Below the pieces are notes generated by a model. That model worked only from the letters and a program-made list of their open reading frames with translations. It made no database searches and was not told the DNA's origin. Positions 1 through 10,659 of a stretch of DNA of 64,000 nt are shown piece after piece. Source of the stretch: Undaria pinnatifida (Eukaryota > Sar > Phaeophyceae > Laminariales > Alariaceae); NCBI GenBank assembly GCA_012845835.1, contig JABAKD010000029.1, positions 6,227,905-6,291,904 of the forward strand, written 5' to 3'. The first letter of the stretch is position 1. Each line of letters opens with the position of its first letter. Position numbers and translations under genes: made by a program.

Positions 1-117
1 CTCTCAGTTCTTTTAAAGGCTGCAGCACATCTCCGGCAAGAAGAGGCGAGCCGACGGGGTCCTTCCTCTGCAAGGAAGCGTTGGATTAGCTTGCCATGTG
101 GTGCCGGGGGCAGCAGC

Positions 118-462
118 TCAGGCAGCAAACATTCTGGACATCTGGGTTATTGGATGAGGTCGAGAACAACGTTTCTGAGGGTTGACACCTCTGCGAGGGG
201 ATAGTGCTAAGGGTAGTTGTAGTTGAGAAACTCGTTGAGGGCAGTGGAGATTCCGAAGTGAAACAGGACGAGGAAGATCGTGTTGTTTTTGGGGACAAGG
301 ATATGCACGAACAGCAGCGGTGGCAAAATCTCGTATGGGAACAATTGAGGTGTGATAAGGTTCAGCAGCAGCAAAGCTCAGCGCGGGTAGTGAAAACTGC
401 AGCAAGAGCAAAGCCCATACCGTGGCATGCTGGAACCGCAGCCGCAGCAGCAGCTCCATCAT
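118..462 (-). CDS. Uncertain ORF with a signal-peptide-like N-terminus
   Basis: 114 codons. The N-terminus (MMELLLRLRFQ, then a Leu-rich core WALLLLQFSLPALSFAAA) looks like a secretory signal with a plausible cleavage site, followed by a Pro/Arg-rich tail with no known domain. An opposite-strand frame (204-515) is also open, rich in Gln and Ala. It could be a first exon or chance. Function not recognised. Confidence 0.2.
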   Translation of the reverse strand: MMELLLRLRFQHATVWALLLLQFSLPALSFAAAEPYHTSIVPIRDFATAAVRAYPCPQKQHDLPRPVSLRNLHCPQRVSQLQLPLALSPRRGVNPQKRCSRPHPITQMSRMFAA

Positions 463-660
463 TCAGAATCGATGCTCTTACTACCATGGCCCGCGCATGC
501 GCCTTCAAGGTTTGACGGAGGTAACAATGAGGTTGAGGTGATGTGCGCGGAGAGTAACGGGAAATCACATTTTTCGTTCGATGATGGGTGGATTTGGTTT
601 TGGCGGAGGCCGGGGTCTGGTACGCAGGACAGGGACATGTGAGAGCGAACTGGGATCAAC

Positions 661-1479
661 ACTGGGGAGTTATGCAGCCGCTTGGTTGGACTAGGGCAAA
701 ATGTGGCTGGACGACGTTTATCCCGGCCCAGACGGACTCGTGTCCGACAAAAGTAACTACCGACTTCAGGGGACCGTCTGTGGAGAGCATTCTTCCTGAC
801 AGACTATGATTTCGTGATCTCCCTTATTTGTTTTCACTCTCATGTAATCCAAAGTACGGGAAGTAAAGCAACTACTGCTGTAGACTAGTCCAACTGCTAT
901 GATACGACAATTGACACCAACCGAGCACCGTCACGACCGTATCATCGCACCTTCGTCTAGACTTACAGGCGATATATCGGTAAATCGAGCGAAACTGCTG
1001 TACGCTTAAAATCAGAAGCTCCATCTCACAACCCCAGCAATGAACTGTGGTCTGCAATTGATAAGATAGCAGGCAACAGACCCGCCGTCAGCCCGTTGTC
1101 AAAGCTCAAAGCTAGGTCGTACTTCGTACGAACTGCCACTCTGCTGATGATACCAACGTCTCGTACCAGGTGGCATTTGGGACAGAACAACCTACAAACG
1201 AGCTACTGAGCAAGGGCGAACTTGCGGCAAGCAGCTGAGAGCGTCGGGGGCTGGTGCAGTGGGCTGGAGGAATACATGGGACGAAGGTGCGGACCACCTA
1301 ACAAACTTGCCATTATTTTTGACTACAACAATTGTAGCACGCGCATAACATATTCCACACAAGGTATAGACTACACATGAATGTCGTGGATGTGCATTGC
1401 AACGGCATCACCGCCCTATAAAAATATATAAATATATATCAAATCATTCCATGGTGTCATGGACTTTGGTCAGAAGTGT
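661..1479. other. No gene seen
   Basis: Short frames only, on both strands; no repeat or motif recognised. Confidence 0.4.
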
Positions 1480-1650
1480 TTTGTCTCGGCCTAAGTATGC
1501 GATTCGCGGAACTGGAATTCTCGGTCGAATATAGCTTGGTTCGAGCGCCGCCTTCGGGGGGCGGCTCCAACGCCCCTCGCCCTGCCGTGTCCGTTCCGCA
1601 CATCGACGTGAACGCGGACGGGTGCCGAGCAAGACGAGCGAGAAGTTGAA
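1480..1650. repeat. Dispersed repeat D, copy 1 (shared with 58.9 kb)
   Basis: Shares TCTCGGCCT, GAACTGGAATTCT-GGTC, TTCGAGCGCCG, CCCCTCGCCCTGCCGT and GTTCCGCAC with 58887-59052, in the same orientation. The plus-frame translation of both copies keeps SNAPRPAVSVPH, so the peptide may be the conserved unit. Family unknown. Confidence 0.75.
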
Positions 1651-2031
1651 AAAATACCGCATGTCAAGGAGGAATTTTGGAAAAATTGTTGAATCTTAAT
1701 GGCTGCAACGCCTGAATTATGTACAATATTGGCATCATGTCCAAACGGTACGTGATAATGTTTAAAATTTTGCGGTGGCATACTCTCGAGCGTTAGTTTC
1801 TTTTCTGTACTTCTTCACTAGTTCGTTTGGTTTCTTGCCCGGCCTTTTTATTGCTTTTGTTTCTGCTCGTTTTGCCAGCTGGAAATTCACTTTTTTAGTG
1901 TGGGTTCACCTAAAACGTCACACAAGTTACCGACGATATCCAACAACTTCGCGACACAAATTACCGACGGCAAAACGTTTCGTGACGAAATAACTCCCAA
2001 ACCATGGAATCATGACATTTTCATGTAACAG

Positions 2032-2960
2032 AATCTCGAGACAAAACCGAGCAGGTAGAGCCGTCTCTTCGGCCTTTGACCCTGGCTTTAGCATGGCCGT
2101 TGACACTCCAAGCAGCCTCTGATGTAGGCATGAACGGGTGCGGTTGATTCGCAGCGAACCATCCCGCTGTGCTCGCTTCTATGTGGCCTTTGTCCACGCC
2201 ATTTCATGTCACCTCCCTTCTGTGTTGAGCTCGTCGTCGTCGTGCCGTCGAGGTACGAGGAAACCCTCACGTACTGGGTGAGAACAGCAGTATGTACGAC
2301 GAGCATGAACGGCAACTGACGACATTGGCAAACACACAACATCAGGTGCAGCAGCAGTAGCCGAAAGGCTAAACGTCTAGCACATACTGCAGCAACTAGT
2401 AGCAACCAGAACCACAGCAGATAGCTCAAAGTGCAGTACGAGTGCAGTTGGCAAGTTTAGTCGTACACGCATCACTCTGTCCAATATATATAACAAAATC
2501 TCGAGACAAAACCTAGCTGGTAGAAGAGCCGTCTCTTCGGCCTTTGGCCCTGGCTTTAGAGCGGCCGTTGACACTCCAGGCAGCCTCTGCAGTAGGCATG
2601 AACGAGTACGGTTGATTCGCAGCGAACTATCCCGCTGTGCTCGCTTCTATGTGGCCATTGTCCATGCCATTTCATGTCACCTCCCTTCTGTTTTGAGCTC
2701 GTCGTCGTGCCGTCGAGGTACCAGGAAACCCGTACGTACTGGGTGAGAACAGCAGTATGTACGACGAGCATGAACGCCAACTGACAACATTGGCAAACAC
2801 ACAACATCAGGTGCAGCAGCAGTAACAAAAGGGCGAAACTTCTAGCACATACTGCAGCAACTTGTAGCAACCAGAACCACAGCAGATAGCTCAAAGTGCA
2901 GAACGAGTGCCGTTGGCAAGTTGAGTCGTACACGCATCACTCTGTCCAATATATAACAAC
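2032..2960. repeat. Tandem duplication of a ~465 bp unit
   Basis: Units 2032-2496 and 2497-2960 both start AATCTCGAGACAAAACC and end in CACTCTGTCCAATATATA; they differ by scattered substitutions and small indels. Minus-strand frames are open in both copies (113 and 125 codons) and share Leu-rich and QKGGDMKW peptides. Those frames resemble no family I know and may be open by chance. Confidence 0.85.
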
Positions 2961-5410
2961 CGTTTTATGTTCATATTGATGGAGAAAAAATATTGCATTT
3001 CCTGTAAGAATGATACGTCGTACGAGCGGACGTTCTGATTCTGGTGTGTGCTGCTGCCGTGAGACCATCGAGCACACCGCATGCTTTACCCAAACAAGAG
3101 CCAACAAGAGGCAGCGCATAGGGGCCCCCAACACAGAGACACGTGACAACCACGGCCAGCTGTCGATCGCGTAATTCGCCGGTAGTCCGTGCTTCGGTGG
3201 GTGTATCGGAAGTCGTTCGTAGTACTGCTGTAGATCGTCGACAAACCACGTGGCATCGTTCTGGTGGCAGACTCGCCAGTAGACCCCCCAAAATTTATTT
3301 ACCTTTTCTTTTTCTTGGCCCCATGCACCCATTTCCTTTCCTTTCTCTTCATGTTTGTTTCTTTTTTCCAATTGACTTGCGTCTGTTGTGCGTATGCGTA
3401 GTGATAGATACCACGTGTATTATATACGTGGTAGTCTTGGGTGGTAAGCGGTGTAGTCGGTTTTTCCAGGCGCGAGTAATGAGACGTATGCACCGGTATG
3501 GACCTGGCACATCGTAGACTGTCTCCCGATTTCACTTTTATATGTTTCTGGTGGAGGCATGAATTGCGTCAGCTGTGATTTATGCGTGTACCACCTTTGG
3601 TTTGTGTTTTTCCCCTAGGGTATTCCTCAGCTCCAGAGCGACTGGAGCCTGTCCTGTGACCACGGACTTGATTATGCGAGTTATTGTGAGAATGACAACA
3701 ACAACAACAACTGAAATAATACTGCCTGCTTCTTGACCTTTCAGCTGCTTCCTGCAAATTTGGTTTTTCTGCCAACACGATTTTGAACTTTTTCGCGATT
3801 TTTCTTTTTTTTTTCTAGTAAGTTGAACTTCCCCACTATACCATTTGCCGCTATTTGCCGCCTTTGCGGAACGGTCCAGCTTTAGCTTTTCTTTGATTCG
3901 CACCATTTGTTTTGTACTTGACGAGGCTTCATCGGCTGAGATCTGGGCTTGGTTCATCAGCTCGACACCGCCCAGCACCCCATCGCAGTGCTATAGCTTA
4001 CAGCAACGAAGCGCCGTGCAGTGCCCTTCGATGCCCTGCGGCTCAGCTCAGCAGCTCACCGCAGCCCAGCGCTAGCTCAGCAGAGCGAAGCGCTATGCCT
4101 TGCCGTGCTCTGCCGTCGCGGTCGTTCGTTTTTCATGATATCTAAAACTCCGCGTACGCTGATATTTAGGTTTTTGGCGCTTTATTCTATACATATCGCG
4201 TCAACCATCGTAATATCATACAACATGGGGGAGGGAATGTAATCTCTGTGCAAAGGTCCTGTTTTTTTTTAATCATTTGTCAGCCGGCCGCCCCGGTGGT
4301 CTATTAATAATAGTGGTTTCACCCTCGAATGCTACTAACGTTTGGTTGTCCTTGAGTTCGACACCCGCCACGATGAGATTTGACTTTACTTGCAAAAATG
4401 CAAAAATAAAACAGGGATCAACTGCTGAGAGCGCCTACCAGCGTGGGTTGGTTCGACGCGAGTTGACGAGGGAAGAAAATGCTGGATTCTCCTCGCGGTA
4501 AAAATGAAAGCACGTGCCGAAGTGGGGATGGAGGAGGAGGGCCCGCTATGTGACCCCGGATCTGAGTTACTACTGGGAGGGAGCACGAGAGTGGTGCGGG
4601 GATAATAAATGGGATGAAGAAAAAAAAATGTTGCAAAGGTATATTATTATTACTACCAGTAAATAATATGTCAGTCTCTAGGAAATACGCACGGCATTAT
4701 CAGCAGTCGTCATGGTAGAGACACTCCGGATATTATGCATTGAGGGGACGCGTCCGATTTCGACAACGTGAAAGCCCCCACGAAGAAAAGACAGCAGACA
4801 CACATATCCCGCTTTCCCGAGAAGAACAGAGAAGAAGCGCTACGCCAACCTCCCGTACGAGCAAAGCCAACCCCGCCCCAATCTTAGACAACGCCGCCTC
4901 AACGAGAGATCGCCCTCCTCTTCTACGTTTTCCTCCTCGCCCGCGACCACGCAGACCAATCAATGAAAATGCCTTCCCTTAACAAACAAAGCAATCTTCT
5001 TCCAAAACCTCGCCGGCTGACATGTCCTCATGTCGACGTTTGATGCTAACCGACTTTGCATCCTGTCGACTTCGAACCTCCATTGCCACGGGGACAGCAG
5101 TGCAGTCTCTTCATTAATGCCAAGGCCTCTTTTGTTTCGCCTAGAGGCGACGCAGGTTCTCAATAATACCCTTTTCGGTATTTTTGTTTGATAGACGCCA
5201 ACTTTTATTTGACGGCGCATTTAACATAGTTTGTTTCGCCTATCCTTGCCTTCTTGATGTATAATTTATTACGTTTTTTCTTTTGTCAAAGCATGTCTTT
5301 CATAATCCCATCTTCGTATTAAACTCTTGGCATTACTCTAAAGTTTAATGCATGCCAAATCGGACAGCTACACCTTAAGTTGTCGAAGTGCTGCCCTGCC
5401 CTACCCGAAG
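2961..5410. other. Intergenic, no supported gene
   Basis: Many short overlapping frames on both strands, none with a recognisable domain. A simple CAGC/GCAGCTCA-rich stretch lies at about 4010-4090. A minus frame at 3580-3978 is Lys/Ser-rich low complexity. Confidence 0.4.
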
Positions 5411-5440
5411 CATGGGCGCCGGCGAATGCCGGCGCCCATG
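5411..5440. repeat. Perfect GC-rich hairpin, 13 bp stem
   Basis: CATGGGCGCCGGC, a four-base loop GAAT, then the exact complement, in an AT-rich surround about 290 bp before the LTR element. On either strand it would fold as a strong stem-loop. Confidence 0.85.
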
Positions 5441-5732
5441 CGGAGCCCTTGTATGTACCTAAAAAGTAGACCGGGGTAGATTTGTAGGCGTGGATGGTGG
5501 TAATCGCAGTATTCTGTATTTTGTTTTTTTAGGCCATGGGGGATCGCACTGGATAATTTTGGTTAGGAGATCGTGTGGAGGCATTTCGAGTACATGTAAA
5601 ACCACTTGAAAATAGTGTATGGCATCTGCAAACACAATCATTTTTTCGAAGTTTAAGAAAAAATGCGGCAAAGATCCATTCATACGGAGCTTTTCAGGCG
5701 CTTTTAGCCCTTTTTTGGACTCCGTAACTAAC

Positions 5733-6019
5733 TGTTGATTGTATGCTTGGATATAATGCGGATATAATGACGGTTGGGTATTGTAGGGGTTTCCAGTGAT
5801 AAGTTGGCTACATGATAGCGGGATATCGGGATGGTGGAAATCCTCCGCCTATTTATCCGCCTTTCTTCCTGGCGAGCGCACTCCACGCTGCGCCTTGGCT
5901 AGGAGCAACGTAATATATATTTGTACGTCTTATACTTGTCTTCATACCGGTGACTCCACTACCCCACTATTGTCAGCTCAACGGGTAAGCCCTCTACGCT
6001 TCGTAGGGATCAACAAACA
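5733..6019 (+). repeat. 5' LTR of the Copia-type element
   Basis: 287 bp, nearly identical to 10366-10654 over its whole length. Starts TGTTGATT and ends ATCAACAAACA, giving short inverted ends. The few differences from the 3' copy suggest a fairly recent insertion. The interior begins CGATAATTATCG, a small palindrome. Confidence 0.9.
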
Positions 6020-6172
6020 CGATAATTATCGCGTATCGTACGCGGTATTACCCCTGTTAGAAGCAAAGGGTGTTGAGTGACGTGGGCTCTTCTGTGGAAG
6101 AGAGCTAGCTGGAGATATCACAAAAACAGCCCTCCCAGTAAAAGGGAGCGAGCTGGGCGCCTTATTTGAACC

Positions 6173-7030
6173 ATGCCTGAGGGCGAGGTTAACATGGGCG
6201 TTGTGGACGTGAAGGCGTTGGCAGCGAGGGCGAGGAGCTCTCGGCTGGCAAAGATGCGGGAGCTGGAAGAGCTGCTCGCAATACGGGACCAACTTGAGAA
6301 AGAAATCGAGGGTGGTTTCTGTTATGGTTTCCGAACAATCGACCAGATTTCGGCTGGATGGCGCGAGTTCTACAGAATCGAAGGTCGTATGGAGGAAAGC
6401 GAACTCATCATTCGCGAGTACCCGCAACTTCTCCTCGAGCTCTCAAGCTTCTCTTTACGTCTGGAGCGAATGCGAGGCATTTTTCAGCCGTCTCAGGTAC
6501 CAGAGAGGGGAGCGGGCGTGGCCAGATGTGAGTCACAACTCGTAATTCCAGTACTTGAGACTGGGAATGAGAGCACTGCTCAGCAGCAGCAGCAGCAGCA
6601 GCAGTTCAAGACGGAGAAGAGTTTTATGGTGGAATTAGAGACGAGGAGGAAAGAGCAGGGGAAGCTCTTGCAGCTGCCATTGAAGCAGCAGCAGCTGCTG
6701 CAGCCTACGGCGGCACCATCCCCTGTGTGGACGTCACAGCTCGTATACCCAATGCTTGAGACTGGGAGCGAGCGCATTGCACAGCAGCAGCCGCAGGGGC
6801 AGCAGCAGCAGTTTGAGACGGGGGAGAATGGATGGCTCGTAGACTTGGTTGTGAAACCAAATTACGAGCAGTATCTGCCGTGCTCCGTGGGAGCGCCGGC
6901 TGCTGAGCCCGTTGATATGTGGGCCCGGGTTGGGGTCGGCACGAGGTGTCTGGTTGTGGTGGAGGACGCTGGGTGTGGGAGGCACGGACACCCAGGTGGA
7001 GAATCCTTTCTATTGTTTGCACCAGCCTGA
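6173..7030 (+). CDS. Glutamine-rich coiled-coil protein inside the LTR element (gag position)
   Basis: 285 codons, beginning 153 bp after the 5' LTR in a good context (ACCATGC). Residues about 20-125 are rich in charged and Leu residues and look helical or coiled-coil (MRELEELLAIRDQLEKEIEG). Two related segments follow, each reading SQLV-P-LETG-E--AQQQ, with polyglutamine runs (CAG repeat at about 6581-6604); this looks like an internal duplication of about 80 residues. There is no CCHC zinc knuckle and no recognisable Copia gag domain. Its position argues for a gag-like product; it could also be a captured host fragment. Function not recognised. The frame is intact although pol is destroyed. 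Confidence 0.55.
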   Translation: MPEGEVNMGVVDVKALAARARSSRLAKMRELEELLAIRDQLEKEIEGGFCYGFRTIDQISAGWREFYRIEGRMEESELIIREYPQLLLELSSFSLRLERMRGIFQPSQVPERGAGVARCESQLVIPVLETGNESTAQQQQQQQQFKTEKSFMVELETRRKEQGKLLQLPLKQQQLLQPTAAPSPVWTSQLVYPMLETGSERIAQQQPQGQQQQFETGENGWLVDLVVKPNYEQYLPCSVGAPAAEPVDMWARVGVGTRCLVVVEDAGCGRHGHPGGESFLLFAPA

Positions 7031-8682
7031 GGCAACAACCACAGGTCATGTTATGAAAAATTGTTTTTGTCTGGGCTTTGTCTTGAAGTCATGTTATGAA
7101 AAAGTGTTTTTGTCTGGGCTTTGTCTTGACTCTAGAGTAATACAGCAGGTAGTGGACTTAGTTTTATGAAAATACATACCTGGTACATGAACTGCTGTCG
7201 CGATGCTGTCTAGGCTTTGTCATGATTCTAGAGTGGTACAGCAGCAGTAGTTGACTGACGTAGCTATGCTCGAGCGATGACATGTTATCCTTTGCGGCTG
7301 AAACGATCATTTTCTTTCGCATTATTTGTTGTCAAGACTTTGTCTTTCGCGATGAATCTTCGCAAAGGACAGAGTAGCTTGGGCAGAGGGACAGGCAGGA
7401 TAAATGATTGTGCCTGACCCCCAGCCCCTCTTGCCCCAACCACCGGCGAATGTGATTGCGTGTGGTATGGTAGCTCTGCTGATCAACAGGTTACAAGGCG
7501 TAGGATGAAGGACGCTTGACGGGTTGATAATAGATTATGTCCGCAGTAGCTAGCGCTTGCTTGCTTGCGACAGCAGTTTGGTACTTTAGTTCATTTTCAA
7601 TCAACCATTTTTCCTCACGCACCAAAGAGGGAAGGAATTGAGAACGAAATCGCCATCTCCGAAACATAGTATTGGATTTCGGTTGTGTGCCGTGAATTTT
7701 CCGAACAACATCCCTGGTACGATATCGCACGTCATTCGGTTTTACAGATTAATTGGTGACGGCTGGTGGCTGTAGGGGTATGGTCAGTACCAGTAGTATT
7801 ATATTTCGGGTACGCACGAGAGATGATGACAACATACATACGTGGTATTTCATGTGTGTTACACAATGCGGGTTACTTCCAGAATAGGTGGTTGTCAACC
7901 TCACCAGCGATCTAGCATAGTGCGGTACACGAAATGAAGAAACCGGTAGTGGGGAAATATAGTGTTACTCACGTTTTATGATGCAATATGTGGTGGAATA
8001 CGAGTATGTGGTGGAAATATCGGGATATTTTTTTCTCGTTAGACTGAAGATTCCACCCGGATCTTGTCCCCGTTATGCCTCGTACTATGATATCTGTATC
8101 ATGAATATGATATTCTAGTCTGACATGCTTTGCTTGGCAATGATTGATGATATTAATAGGATTTTGATCATGTTCAAGCCTCTTTTGGTTAGCCCCCTCA
8201 ACTCCCCCCGCGCTTATCGTGCGCGTGTGCAGAGTGTTATGATAAGCGGTATCCGCTGTATGCCGGACCACAAAAATATTGAGCAGGGAGAATGGGGTAG
8301 ATTATAAGGGTCTTATAGTCCACAGTTAGGTGCTCAAACATTTTATGTACGTAGTATACTAACATTTTGAGTACAGACGAAGATAGTCAACATTCTTGCG
8401 TTTGTCATGGAGTTCGTACCTGATACCGTATCTTATATACATACCAGGTACGCGTTTCAATCAAGATTGCCAAACAGTTTAATGGATCGTTATTTCTTTA
8501 CCGCGGTAGCTTATCAAGTAGCAGCATGGACTAACACTCTTGCAGCACTGTGATACTACGTGTCGCTCTTCCGGGAAGGAACACGCGGAATAACTTTACC
8601 CTTGATATAACAACCTCGTCACGTGTAGCGAGGCGTTTGCGCTCTGATCTATCGGTACTCTAAAACAGAAATAAACACGCAG
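7031..8682 (+). other. Non-coding interior of the LTR element
   Basis: No protein homology seen. A two-copy 47 bp repeat (TCATGTTATGAAAAA... TCTGGGCTTTGTCTTGA) lies at about 7046-7130, with a diverged third part near 7200. The rest is AT-rich without long frames, standing where protease, integrase and RT should be. Confidence 0.6.
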
Positions 8683-9273
8683 TTGAAGTCGTGCCATACC
8701 GGCATCAAACAGTTGTCGAGTGAACTCTTAAATATAGTGACATATTGCGAGATTTATTATGTTTTTGCGGGGTTTGCGGTTAATGGTGATATATGCGTTA
8801 GTTCGGGTAGGACAAACCCGCTGGAGGAAGGTCTCAAACAGACTGGCCTTTTTCGCGAGCTGATCGGATGCTTGAGAGCTTTAGCCAAGTAAACCAACTC
8901 GCCCAGGGAGATACACTGGAAGACGGCGGTTGGTATTTTAGATTATGTCTTTTTCATGAGTGATTTTGGCATTACTTTTCAGAGAGGCAGTGGACTGGAG
9001 CTGGTTGCGTATGCGGATGCAGACTACGCCAGCAAGGCCACTGATAGGAGGTCGGTTTCCGGTGGGGCTGTCATGTGCGCAGGGGCATGCGTGCGCTGGT
9101 TTTCGAGAGCTCAAAAGCGCGTGACATTTTCGATCACAAAAGCTGAGTACGTAGCACTGGCAGACACCATAAGTTTGAGATTTTCGGGGCTCGAGGACGG
9201 TCACGATTTTTGGCAGAATACCCGGGGTCATCCCCGCGTAATCAGTCTGTGGTTTTCTCAACTAGCCCCGTAA
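8683..9273 (+). pseudogene. Ty1/copia pol relic: end of RT and RNase H, broken
   Basis: One frame is interrupted by a TAA at about 8890. Before it the relic reads GCLRALAK, after it TNSPREIHWKTAVGILDY, matching the RT-RNase H joining region of Copia pol. RNase H follows: YADADYASKATDRRSVSGG, then VRWFSRAQKRVTFSITKAEY, with the catalytic Asp and Glu in place. Homology stops after YVALADT (about 9168), where a tandem repeat begins; the rest of RNase H is lost. The part upstream of about 8840 is not clearly homologous. Confidence 0.85.
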
Positions 9274-9566
9274 TGAGACCCAGCTGAACCAAATCGTTCA
9301 GTTTATATTTTTTGGGGGGGGATTTGGGGACGGTGACGATTTTTGGTAAAATACCCGGGGTCATCCCCGCGTAATCAGTCTATGGTTTTCTCAACTAGCC
9401 CCGTAATGAGACCCAGCTGAGCCAAATCGTTCAGTATATATTTTTCGGGACTTGGGGACGGCAACGGTTTTTTGGTAAACTACCGGGGGTCATCCCTGCG
9501 TAATCAGTCTATGGGTTTCTCAACTAGCCCCGTAATGAGACCCAGCTGAGCCAAACCGTTTAGTTT
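9172..9566 (+). repeat. Three-copy ~130 bp tandem repeat cutting off RNase H
   Basis: Three copies at a spacing of 133 and 128 bp. Each carries GACGG-ACGATTTTTGG, then ACCCGGGGTCATCCC-GCGTAATCAGTCT, then CTCAACTAGCCCCGTAATGAGACC. The array sits exactly where the pol homology ends. Confidence 0.85.
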
Positions 9567-10365
9567 TCATCCTGCAAGGAGTGGTCGCGCCCACCTCTTA
9601 CTGCTTGTGCGGGGAGGGATTCGCTTGACCACTTGAGAGGATTATGGCTCGTCAAGTAGGAAAAAGGTCTCAAGCTCGACGAGTTCGATACGTCTGAGCC
9701 CGAGGGCGACTAACATTTTCGCGAGCTGATTTGAATTGTTTCTTGACGGATTATTCTGAATATATTAGCTGGATTTTTGTACTGTGAAGAGTGCACGGTA
9801 GTTGGGGAGGCAAGTAACTGTTTCTTGAATAATAAAATATTACTGTTTTCACGATTGCGTTGTCTAGTATGGCATTGTCTTTCTCGGGATTAGAGCGTTT
9901 GGAATTTAAATTAATTTTTAGTATGTACCCAGCCGGGAGGCGTTTGTCTCATTCGAAAGTGAGTTTTGAGACTGCTGTCTAATCACACTTGTTGGCACCC
10001 CTGTTCTATGGAGCTGACAACCGTTTTATAAGGAAAGCTGAATGCTGATTTTAAGGCCGATGTTTGGGTTTTCGGATTAAAGTTTTCGGTCTATGAATTT
10101 CGGATTTGAGTTTTTGTATTTGGACTTAGGATTTTACGACTTACCAGGTAGATCTTAGGTTCGTGAAGATTGATGTTGAATACTGTCCCTGAATTGTATC
10201 TCTAGATTTATGGAGTGCTTGTTAATGACTATGGTGTTGCAATCTTTCTTTCTTGTCATGGACGTACTGGGAGGATATTGATTGACCGTAATTTTCATTG
10301 AATCGTCTTACCCTGATGATATGACAATATAGCATCATACCGTATCATTTACGAAGCAGGGAGGC
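9567..10365 (+). other. 3' interior of the LTR element, no gene seen
   Basis: AT-rich sequence between the tandem repeat and the 3' LTR. A short stretch at 9570-9720 may be the remains of the pol 3' end or 3' UTR. It ends in a purine-rich tract before the LTR. Confidence 0.5.
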
Positions 10366-10654
10366 TGTTGATTGTATGCTTGGATATAATGCGGATATGA
10401 TGACGGTTGAGAGTTGTAGGGGTTTCCAGTGATAAGTTGGCTACATGATAGCGGGATATCGAGATGATGGAAATACCCCGCCTATTTATCCGCCTTTCTT
10501 CCTGGCGAGCGCACTCCACGCTGCGCCTTGGCTAGGAGCAACGTAATATATATTTGTACGTCTTATACTTGTCTTCATACCGGTGACTCTACTACCCCAC
10601 TATATTGTCAGCTCAACGGGTAAGCGCTCGACGCTTTGTAGGGATCAACGAACA
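10366..10654 (+). repeat. 3' LTR of the Copia-type element
   Basis: 289 bp copy of the 5' LTR with a handful of substitutions and a 2-base (TA) insertion in its CCCCACTATATTGTC stretch. Followed directly by the CTAAC target duplication. Confidence 0.9.
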
Positions 10655-10659
10655 CTAAC

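Larger units (their letters stand above)
5733..10654 (+). mobile_element. Copia-type LTR retrotransposon, pol-deleted, with 5 bp target duplication
   Basis: Two LTRs (5733-6019 and 10366-10654) begin TGTTGATT and end CAACAAACA / CAACGAACA. CTAAC sits directly outside both ends (5728-5732 and 10655-10659), so this is one insertion event 4.92 kb long. A purine-rich stretch (GAAGCAGGGAGG) lies just before the 3' LTR, as expected of a polypurine tract; no clear tRNA primer site follows the 5' LTR. The interior holds a 285-codon glutamine-rich ORF near the 5' end and a Ty1/copia RNase H relic at 8.84-9.17 kb. Protease, integrase and most of the RT are absent, so it cannot move by itself. Confidence 0.88.

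Noticed and set aside
3580..3978. 132-codon Lys/Ser-rich minus-strand ORF
   Set aside because: Low-complexity composition, no domain, overlapped by open plus frames.
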